5,810 bases of DNA from Acidobacteriota bacterium (GTDB taxonomy: Bacteria; Acidobacteriota; Terriglobia; Bryobacterales; Bryobacteraceae): assembly GCA_026394095.1 (NCBI GenBank), contig JAPKYY010000913.1, positions 1 through 5,810 on the forward strand. The letters are read 5' to 3'. Made by a program: the position numbers and the translations under genes. The notes beneath the pieces were generated by a model that was not told where the DNA came from, searched no databases, and was given only the letters and a program-made list of their open reading frames with translations. Shown here piece by piece: positions 1 to 4,760 of this stretch (positions are counted from its first letter, which is position 1; every line of letters begins with the position of its first letter).

Positions 1-1566
1 GTCAGTTCCCTGATGAGCAATATGCCGGAGGTGCGGGCATCCTTTCGCACGGGAGATCAGGCAACCATTCTCGACACGGCCTCTGAGGTTTGGGCCAAGG
101 TCTCACAGGAAGAAGCAATCTTTCTTGTGTCAGACCCAAACGGCGCGGTGATCGCCTCCCTCGGCGGCGGCCCGGCACCGCCACTGGCCGATGTGATCCG
201 TGACGCCTCTCCCCGCTTTCCGCAGCAAAGCAAAGGCTTCCTCACCCACGCGGGCCGGCTTTGGCAAATCGTAGTAACCCCCGTTTACGTGGATGCACAA
301 CAGGGTTCAGCCCTTCTCCACGTTTTGATCACCGGCGACCCGGTCAATGCAACTCTCGCGAAATCTCTGCGTCAGAATACCGGCAGCGATTTCGTATTCT
401 CTTCCGGCGGTCAACCCATCGCCTCAACCCTCGATGCCACCAAGACGGCCCAGCTCAACCAAACGCCCACCCCTGGCCTCGAGCCTGTCCTGGTTCGTAC
501 CCAGGGTGCCGGCTTCGGCCTGCTCGCTGCCCCGCTCCTGGATATCGCAGGCAAGTCCATCGGAGAACTCCGTATCGTCCGCTCCTTCGATGCCGCACAA
601 GAACGCCTCGATGAATTACAGCGCGGCATGTTTGGGCTCTGGACGGTCGCCGTTCTCCTCGGCCTCGGCCTGAGCTATGGCCTTACCCGCAAAATCGTCG
701 ACCCCATAGAACGGCTCGACAAAGCAGCCGCCGAAGTGGCGCGGCAAAACTACGACACTCGCCTGGTGATCAACCGCGGCGATGAGCTTGGCCGTCTCGC
801 ACAATCCTTCAACACGATGTGCGTTTCCCTGCAGGAGGCCCGCGGAGAGCTCATCCGGCAGGAACGCCTCGCCACCATCGGCCAGTTCGCTACCTCAATC
901 GTTCACGACCTGCGCAATCCCCTGGCTGCCATCTATGGAGGCTCGGAGATGTTGGTGGATACCGGCCTCAACGAGTCTCAATCCCGACGCATCGCCCGGA
1001 ACATCTATCAGGCCTCGCTCAGCATCCAGTCGCTCCTCCAGGATCTCTCCAACATCTCGCGCGGCAAGCTCTCTCCGCTCGAACCCTGCACGCTCGCAGA
1101 GGTCGTCTGCGCGGCTACTGAGAGGCTCTTGTCTTCGACTGATTGCCATGCAATCACACTCCATATCGATGTCGACCTGACATCCACAGTCTCGGTAGAG
1201 CGGGCTCGCATGGAGCGTGTCTTCTTTAATCTGATCGCCAACGCAGTAGAGGCCATGTCGGGAGCGGGCTCAATCCGCATCCGGTCAGAAGAGACTGCGA
1301 CGACGGTTATCTTGCAAATCTCAGACAGTGGCCCGGGTATTGCCGCAGAACTGAAGTCGCAGCTCTTTGAACCTTTCGCAACAGCAGGCAAACGAAATGG
1401 CATGGGGCTTGGCCTTGCGCTCTCCAGGCAAACAGTACGCTCTCATGGCGGTGATCTTTGGTCGGAATCGGTCTCTCAGGGTGCTTCATTCTGCGTCAGG
1501 CTTCCCCTGGCCGGTGCCTCGCCAAAGCCCCATGAGTTTCACAACACTTTTACAAGCCCGGTATGA
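1..1566 (+). CDS. Sensor histidine kinase (dCache-HAMP-HisKA-HATPase), 5'-truncated by the window
   Basis: Membrane sensor kinase that autophosphorylates a histidine and passes the phosphate to a response regulator. Residues are numbered from the Met at position 13. Residues about 5-195 form a periplasmic sensor resembling dCache_3 (double Cache), with a beta-rich IFLVSDPNGAVIASLGG segment. A hydrophobic helix at about 206-224 spans the membrane. HAMP follows at about 222-275. HisKA has the H-box SIVHDLRNPLAAI (phospho-acceptor His298). The ATPase domain shows the N-box NLIANAVEAM (Asn410), G1 box DSGPGI (438-443), F-box FEPF (452-455) and G2 box GMGLGLAL. All catalytic boxes are intact. The reading frame is open to position 1 (codons GTC AGT TCC CTG before ATG 13) and the expected first TM helix is absent, so the true start lies upstream and Met13 is probably internal. 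It stops with TGA at 1564-1566. No response regulator is in the window, so partner and ligand are unknown. The kinase assignment is very secure; the sensor subfamily is less so. Confidence 0.95.
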   Translation, partial: VSSLMSNMPEVRASFRTGDQATILDTASEVWAKVSQEEAIFLVSDPNGAVIASLGGGPAPPLADVIRDASPRFPQQSKGFLTHAGRLWQIVVTPVYVDAQQGSALLHVLITGDPVNATLAKSLRQNTGSDFVFSSGGQPIASTLDATKTAQLNQTPTPGLEPVLVRTQGAGFGLLAAPLLDIAGKSIGELRIVRSFDAAQERLDELQRGMFGLWTVAVLLGLGLSYGLTRKIVDPIERLDKAAAEVARQNYDTRLVINRGDELGRLAQSFNTMCVSLQEARGELIRQERLATIGQFATSIVHDLRNPLAAIYGGSEMLVDTGLNESQSRRIARNIYQASLSIQSLLQDLSNISRGKLSPLEPCTLAEVVCAATERLLSSTDCHAITLHIDVDLTSTVSVERARMERVFFNLIANAVEAMSGAGSIRIRSEETATTVILQISDSGPGIAAELKSQLFEPFATAGKRNGMGLGLALSRQTVRSHGGDLWSESVSQGASFCVRLPLAGASPKPHEFHNTFTSPV

Positions 1567-1567
1567 T
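1538..1567 (+). promoter_or_regulatory. Candidate sigma70 promoter inside the kinase 3' end
   Basis: A -35-like TTCACA (1538-1543, 5 of 6 matches to TTGACA) and a -10-like TATGAT (1562-1567, 5 of 6 matches to TATAAT) are separated by 18 bp. Transcription would start near G1575. It overlaps the last codons and stop of the kinase gene and points at the structured stretch ending in the intrinsic terminator at 1702-1733. This makes it the best promoter candidate in the window. The call is from sequence match only. Confidence 0.5.
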
Positions 1568-1574
1568 TTCCTTC

Positions 1575-1733
1575 GGAAATCCCTTCAGTATAGTGATGCA
1601 GCTGCAACAAGCTTTTGAACTCTTCCTTTGGTGGGAGGAGAGGGTAAATACACACCCTGATACGGAGCGTCTTCCTAGAGACATTTCCAGTGTTTTACCC
1701 GGCCCTCGCCCTCAAAGCGAGGGCTCTTTTTTT
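1575..1733 (+). ncRNA. Candidate small non-coding RNA, about 159 nt, family unassigned
   Basis: No convincing gene lies between the kinase stop and the leftward operon, yet the stretch is bounded by a good promoter match (TATGAT 1562-1567) and a strong intrinsic terminator. The predicted RNA has pairings I can read directly. GGAAAT (1575-1580), at the predicted 5' end, pairs with ATTTCC (1683-1688) and would close the molecule. CTCTTCC (1620-1626) pairs with GGAGGAG (1634-1640) around a 7-nt loop, with one G-U pair. AGGGT (1641-1645) pairs with ACCCT (1654-1658) around an 8-nt loop and would stack next to it. The terminator hairpin then follows. TGCAGCTGCA (1597-1606) is a perfect palindrome. 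I do not recognise a known family: the SRP RNA apical motif is not visible and a 6S-like shape is not clear. It could also be only the kinase 3'UTR. Confidence 0.4.
1702..1733 (+). terminator. Rho-independent terminator, + strand
   Basis: GCCCTCGC (1702-1709) and GCGAGGGC (1717-1724) form a perfect 8-bp GC-rich stem with a 7-nt loop (1710-1716), followed at once by TCTTTTTTT (1725-1733). This is a textbook intrinsic terminator for rightward transcription. It would end both kinase read-through and the candidate small RNA. On the opposite strand the stem is followed by CGGGT rather than a U-tract, so it works mainly in the + direction. Confidence 0.92.
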
Positions 1734-1738
1734 CGCAC

Positions 1739-1770
1739 AAAAATGCGGAGCTGCCCCTGAGTTCAGCCCC
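1739..1770 (-). terminator. Probable intrinsic terminator of the leftward operon
   Basis: Read on the - strand, GGGGCTG (1770-1764) pairs with CAGCTCC (1753-1747) in a 7-bp stem with one G-U pair and a 10-nt loop. GCA and then five T's follow (1743-1739). It begins 33 bases after the DUF4394 stop codon, where a terminator of the leftward operon is expected. It is weaker than its + strand neighbour because the U-run is short and starts three bases after the stem. The two terminators lie back to back between converging transcripts. Confidence 0.6.
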
Positions 1771-1802
1771 GCCACGCGGTTTACCAATTTGAAGCGGTGG
1801 TC

Positions 1803-2606
1803 TTACTTCGCATTGGGAGGCTCAACCGCGATCCCTCCGAACTGTTCGAAGAACCACAGGTTCCCAATCGGATTGTGGTCTCCAGTCTCGTAGTAAATCT
1901 CATAGAGCATCGACTTATTCGATCCTGTCTCACGAACCACCAGGTACCCACGATTGCTCACCGGCGAGATATCAAAACCAGCCACCCTGCTCAGATCGAT
2001 ATTCACCAGTGGTTTCACATTTCCCAGCACACCGTCATTCGGAGGAGCCTGAGTCACAATCGCTCGCTTGGCGAGATCGAGGTTATAGAGTACTGTACTG
2101 GTAGACCCGGCAAAGCTATTTGTATAAGCACTGGCCACCACCTGTGGGCGAGTTCCATCGGCGTAGTTCAACGCCGCATCGGTAGCAGCCACTACACCTG
2201 TATCCGGGTGCAGCCGCAAGTTCTGTCCGGTATTGGACGTCACACGAATCCGGTCTACGGTTGGGTTGAAATCAAAACCAAACTCGGTACCATCCAGTGC
2301 CGGCGTAAACGCCATTCCCGCTCCCACCACCTTTGCCTGAGCCGTCTCCCGGTCAATCGTATAGATCCTCGACGAAGAACCGAGGCCGTAGAGCTGCCCG
2401 GTGGCCGGCCGGAAGTCAATCGCGAGCAATTGCTCCCCGGGCATCAGTCCACGAATCAATTGGAGGCTTGTCGGGAACTGTGGCCGGTCTGTATCAAAGC
2501 TCACCAGAAGAGCTTTGGAATCAATGCCCCAGGCTTTCTCCGCCCGTGCTTCAATACTCGCCAGGCAGCAAAAAAGCCCTAGCATCATCATATGTGTCGT
2601 TCTCAT
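1803..2606 (-). CDS. Secreted DUF4394 domain protein
   Basis: A 267-residue exported protein of unknown activity. A signal peptide is clear: MRTTH, a hydrophobic MMMLGLFCCLASI, then a likely signal peptidase I site ARA|EK after residue 22. Two cysteines sit in the hydrophobic part but do not form a lipobox. Almost all of the mature part matches my knowledge of DUF4394: the IDFRPATGQLYGLGSSSRIY block (63-82), FGFDFNPTVDRIRV (109-122), TGQNLRLHPDTG (126-137) and ATDAALNYADG (141-151) are hallmark stretches. The blade-like repeats (DFRPATG..YGLG, DISPVSNRGYLV) suggest a beta-propeller-type fold, which is an inference. I chose ATG at 2606 because it begins a proper signal peptide. A TTG at 2633 would extend the frame by nine residues but has no visible Shine-Dalgarno; the ATG has only a distant GGAG. 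It is the last gene of the leftward operon, 42 bases after the sulfatase stop, and ends in TAA before a probable terminator. Confidence 0.88.
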   Translation of the reverse strand: MRTTHMMMLGLFCCLASIEARAEKAWGIDSKALLVSFDTDRPQFPTSLQLIRGLMPGEQLLAIDFRPATGQLYGLGSSSRIYTIDRETAQAKVVGAGMAFTPALDGTEFGFDFNPTVDRIRVTSNTGQNLRLHPDTGVVAATDAALNYADGTRPQVVASAYTNSFAGSTSTVLYNLDLAKRAIVTQAPPNDGVLGNVKPLVNIDLSRVAGFDISPVSNRGYLVVRETGSNKSMLYEIYYETGDHNPIGNLWFFEQFGGIAVEPPNAK

Positions 2607-2648
2607 GCCTAGAGAAACGACTCCGGCAAACAATCGGATTGCAAGAGG

Positions 2649-3989
2649 TCAAACTTTTTTAGGGAGCAATTGCATCAATTCTTCCACCACCTGAGGAGCC
2701 TCACTCGCCCAGTTCTTCTTCTCCGTTGGATCCTTCGCGAGGTTGCTCAGCCACAACTTCTCCCTCGGCTCACCATAAGGATCGTTCGGAAACTTCGGCG
2801 GATTCTCGATCAACTTCCACTCGCCCTTCCTTACAGCCCGGCTCTCCAGATACAGCCAGTGCACGCTTGCGTGGGCACTTTTGCCACCGCGCATCACAAG
2901 TTCCCGCTGATCGCGGCCATCAACGCCACCGGGCGCATCAAGGCCAGCCATCGCCAGAAAGGTAGGCAGAACGTCCATCGCCATCCCGACTCCATCCACC
3001 ACCTGCCCTGCCCCGATCTTGCCAGGCCAGCTCATCATCGCCGGCATCCGCACGCCACCTTCAAACAAGCCCTGCTTCCAACCTCGAAACGGCGCATTGC
3101 TGCCCCCGCGGTACGGCCGCCCGGCATGGTCGGCACGCGATTCCTGCGTCGCCCCGTTATCACTCTGAAAAAAGATCACCGTGTTCTCCAGCAGCCCCTT
3201 CTGCTTGAGTGTGGCCATCACCAGCCCCACCTGATCATCCACTTCGGCGATCATCGCCAGATGCATTCTGCGGTCCCGGTCCATCGATTTCGGAAACCGC
3301 GCCAGACTCTTCTCCCTGGCAATCATCGGATAGTGTGGAGCCCCAAAGCAGAGATTCAAAAAGAAGGGCTGAGCTTTCGATTGCTTCTTCAAAAAGGCCA
3401 CGGCTTCGCTGCCCAGGATCTCGGTCTGATACTCACCGTCTCTTGAGACCTCTTCGTCGTTATGCCAGAGATCATGCAATATCTCGCTCTGCCCGCGGCC
3501 CAGCGTGTAGTAGCGATGCGAAATCGCATCCGTCCATCCAGAATAAAACCCAAAGAACTCATCAAAGCCCGCCGCCGTGGGACGCGAATGCGCCGCACTC
3601 CCCAGATGCCATTTCCCGAAGTGCCCGGTGCGGTAGCCCGCCTTCTTGAGTTCGCCCGCGAGTGTCCTCTCCCCAGCCTTCAAGCCTGGCGTGTTGAACT
3701 GCGCTGTGGAGGTGAGTACGTCCAAAATCCCATGGTGCTCTGGATACTGACCAGTCAGCAGACTGGCCCGCGACGGCGAACAAACCGGACAATTCGAATA
3801 CCAGTTCGTAAACCGCGCCCCACTCTTCGCAAGTCGATCCAGATTCGGTGTCTGCACCTCAGGGTGGCCATAGCAACCGACATCGCCGATGCCCTGATCA
3901 TCGGTATAGATCACCACAAAATTGGGCTTCTGCGTGGCCGCAAACAAAGGAGCTGCACCAGCAGCAGCAAGGAAGGATCGTCGAGTCAT
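2649..3989 (-). CDS. Type I (formylglycine) sulfatase, arylsulfatase A/GALNS-like, Tat-exported
   Basis: A 446-residue enzyme of the alkaline phosphatase/sulfatase superfamily that hydrolyses sulfate esters outside the cytoplasm. MTRRSFLAAAGAAPLFAA is a twin-arginine signal (RR-x-FL, short Ala-rich hydrophobic stretch). The Cys-type signature CSPSRASLLTG places the residue converted to formylglycine at Cys70, with Arg74 in the motif. Expected metal and sulfate ligands are all visible: Asp30-Asp31 in YTDDQG, Lys126 and His128 in GKWHLG, His219 in GAPHYP, Asp277-Asn278 in SDNG and Lys305 in FRGWKQG. FEGGVRMP (309-316) and the C-terminal WKLI subdomain are present, so the enzyme looks complete. 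The layout resembles GALNS/arylsulfatase A enzymes, but the natural substrate cannot be read from sequence; no FGE or glycoside hydrolase is nearby. The start is fixed: an in-frame TGA lies two codons upstream of ATG 3989. It follows the upstream gene by 17 bases, which suggests co-transcription. Confidence 0.96.
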   Translation of the reverse strand: MTRRSFLAAAGAAPLFAATQKPNFVVIYTDDQGIGDVGCYGHPEVQTPNLDRLAKSGARFTNWYSNCPVCSPSRASLLTGQYPEHHGILDVLTSTAQFNTPGLKAGERTLAGELKKAGYRTGHFGKWHLGSAAHSRPTAAGFDEFFGFYSGWTDAISHRYYTLGRGQSEILHDLWHNDEEVSRDGEYQTEILGSEAVAFLKKQSKAQPFFLNLCFGAPHYPMIAREKSLARFPKSMDRDRRMHLAMIAEVDDQVGLVMATLKQKGLLENTVIFFQSDNGATQESRADHAGRPYRGGSNAPFRGWKQGLFEGGVRMPAMMSWPGKIGAGQVVDGVGMAMDVLPTFLAMAGLDAPGGVDGRDQRELVMRGGKSAHASVHWLYLESRAVRKGEWKLIENPPKFPNDPYGEPREKLWLSNLAKDPTEKKNWASEAPQVVEELMQLLPKKV

Positions 3990-3995
3990 CCTTCA
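3990..3995 (-). promoter_or_regulatory. Start-abutting ribosome-binding sequence and in-frame stop of the sulfatase
   Basis: On the - strand GAAGG (3994-3990) touches the sulfatase ATG with no spacer, while an in-frame TGA occupies 3995-3993. The TGA excludes any upstream start in this frame. The Shine-Dalgarno spacing is therefore poor, and translation may depend on ribosomes finishing the upstream gene, whose TAA is 17 bases before the ATG. The coupling is an inference. Confidence 0.45.
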
Positions 3996-4006
3996 GATCA
4001 TATCTT

Positions 4007-4552
4007 TTAGCGGCGCAGGTCGACGTTCACAGAATCCCCAAAGGGATAACTTTTCGTGCCCCCTGGCAGCCCATGCACATAGACCAAGCGTAGCTTCGCT
4101 TCTGACACCAGCTTGCGCCCATACCGGGCCTCAAGCAATTTCTCCAGCTGAGCGTCGCTGAGCGACACAGTTGTCCGCACAACCTTCCCATTTTTAGACA
4201 CCCGAGTCGCCTTCGGCAAATCGATGATCACCGTCTCGCCTTCCATCGACTTCAGTTGCTGCGCCTCGGCCAGCACACCCACCATCTTTTCGAGCTGCGT
4301 TGCCCCCTCGTCTGTTGGTGCCTCCATATCGATATTGAGCTCAAGCCGCTCATTCAAGCTCACACCAAACATAACCCCGCTCAGCTCCTTTTTCATGCTT
4401 TCAGAAAGCTCCAGCTTCTTCACGGGCGTCTTGCGAGCCACTACGCGAGGCGTATCAACGCAGGCAATATCCTTCTTCGGCTTGGCCACCGTCTTCTTCG
4501 GGGCCGCGCTCAGCAATCCCACCACCAACAGCAGACCGATCCAAAGTCTCAT
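4007..4552 (-). CDS. Small exported protein of unknown function
   Basis: A 181-residue protein that I do not recognise. MRLWIGLLLVVGLLSA is a clear N-terminal signal sequence with probable cleavage at LSA|AP, followed by a basic, lysine-rich linker (PKKTVAKPKK). The mature part has one cysteine (Cys31), no lipobox and no other membrane segment. Residues 62-117 read as strand-helix-strand: FGVSLNERLELNIDMEA, then a helix TQLEKMVGVLAEAQQL, then ETVIIDLP. Residues 125-145 look like another strand (VVRTTVSLS) and helix (DAQLEKLLEARYG). No catalytic motif is visible. ATG 4552 is the first ATG/GTG/TTG in the frame after an upstream in-frame TAG and gives an intact signal peptide. GGGGAG abuts it directly, as in the next gene. 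It is the first gene of the leftward operon, 17 bases from the sulfatase, so a role in the same extracytoplasmic process is plausible but unproven. Confidence 0.78.
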   Translation of the reverse strand: MRLWIGLLLVVGLLSAAPKKTVAKPKKDIACVDTPRVVARKTPVKKLELSESMKKELSGVMFGVSLNERLELNIDMEAPTDEGATQLEKMVGVLAEAQQLKSMEGETVIIDLPKATRVSKNGKVVRTTVSLSDAQLEKLLEARYGRKLVSEAKLRLVYVHGLPGGTKSYPFGDSVNVDLRR

Positions 4553-4554
4553 CT

Positions 4555-4567
4555 CCCCATCATGGGG
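4555..4567 (-). promoter_or_regulatory. Inverted repeat covering the ribosome-binding region of the leftward operon
   Basis: CCCCAT and ATGGGG flank a single base, forming a 13-bp inverted repeat two bases upstream of the ATG at 4552. In RNA, CCCC (4567-4564) could pair with GGGG (4558-4555) around a 5-nt loop and hide part of the GGGGAG ribosome-binding sequence. As DNA it could be a small operator. It is short, and chance is a fair alternative. Confidence 0.25.
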
Positions 4568-4685
4568 CAGCTGGTCGGGTCTGGCAATGGTACGAAAGGA
4601 GGGAAAGAGCCTCAGCCAAAGGCCCTAGGCCTCTTTATTTAATCAGGCAAGATCGAAATCTGGCCTCAGATCGGACACAACGAAG

Positions 4686-4691
4686 TATGAT
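4686..4691 (+). promoter_or_regulatory. Weak -10-like element for the TIGR03435 gene
   Basis: TATGAT matches the sigma70 -10 consensus at 5 of 6 positions, and the surrounding GTATGATTT also occurs at the candidate promoter near 1561. I find no good -35 element 16-19 bases upstream. If used, it would give a leader of roughly 60 bases that includes the hairpin at 4717-4748. No convincing promoter for the leftward operon was found in the same 208-bp divergent region. Confidence 0.25.
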
Positions 4692-4716
4692 TTTTGAGAT
4701 GTTACGATTAAGAGGC

Positions 4717-4748
4717 TTGAAATCGCCCGGTTTGCGAGGCGGATTCAA
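4717..4748 (+). promoter_or_regulatory. 5'UTR hairpin beside the Shine-Dalgarno of the TIGR03435 gene
   Basis: TTGAAATCGCC (4717-4727) pairs with GGCGGATTCAA (4738-4748) at ten of eleven positions, with one G-U pair and one A-A mismatch, around a 10-nt loop (4728-4737). It ends one base before AAGGAG (4750-4755). It could protect the leader, affect access of the ribosome, or be an operator palindrome in DNA. The pairing is read directly; the role is inference. Confidence 0.5.
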
Positions 4749-4749
4749 C

Positions 4750-4755
4750 AAGGAG
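4750..4755 (+). promoter_or_regulatory. Ribosome-binding site fixing the GTG start at 4761
   Basis: AAGGAG is a strong Shine-Dalgarno sequence five bases before GTG 4761. It is the only well-placed start signal for this frame. The next ATG, at codon 10, would cut away the beginning of the signal peptide. Confidence 0.85.
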
Positions 4756-4760
4756 ACCCT

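Noticed and set aside
1575..1733. Identification of the candidate RNA as 6S RNA or SRP RNA.
   Set aside because: The helix-closed part is only about 114 nt, a clear 6S-type central bubble cannot be shown by eye, and the SRP apical GGAA motif and its partner are absent.
1563..1760. A 65-codon + strand frame whose ATG overlaps the kinase stop (ATGA), as in a translationally coupled gene.
   Set aside because: It has no Shine-Dalgarno, and it reads straight through the strong intrinsic terminator at 1702-1733 before reaching its stop, so most transcripts would lack a stop codon. The peptide has no recognisable features.
1797..2582. A long + strand open frame opposite the DUF4394 gene.
   Set aside because: It is the antisense shadow of a gene with a clear family match and signal peptide; its own product is Arg/His-rich and has no recognisable domain.
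2670..3446. A long + strand open frame opposite the sulfatase gene.
   Set aside because: Antisense to an intact sulfatase with all catalytic motifs; its composition (Arg/His/Pro-rich) is typical of shadow frames in GC-rich DNA.
4595..4603. AAAGGAGGG on the + strand, which looks like a very strong Shine-Dalgarno sequence.
   Set aside because: No start codon follows at a usable distance and no + strand coding frame begins there. It is the complement of a pyrimidine tract in the leader of the leftward operon.
4618..4640. AGGCC-CTA-GGCCT followed by a T-rich stretch, resembling a + strand terminator.
   Set aside because: The stem is only five pairs with a three-base loop, the T-tract is interrupted, and no + strand gene precedes it; the leftward operon starts on its left side.
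4650..4673. AGATCG repeated at 4650-4655 and 4668-4673, a possible regulator site in the divergent region.
   Set aside because: Six-base repeats without symmetry or a matching known site are expected by chance.
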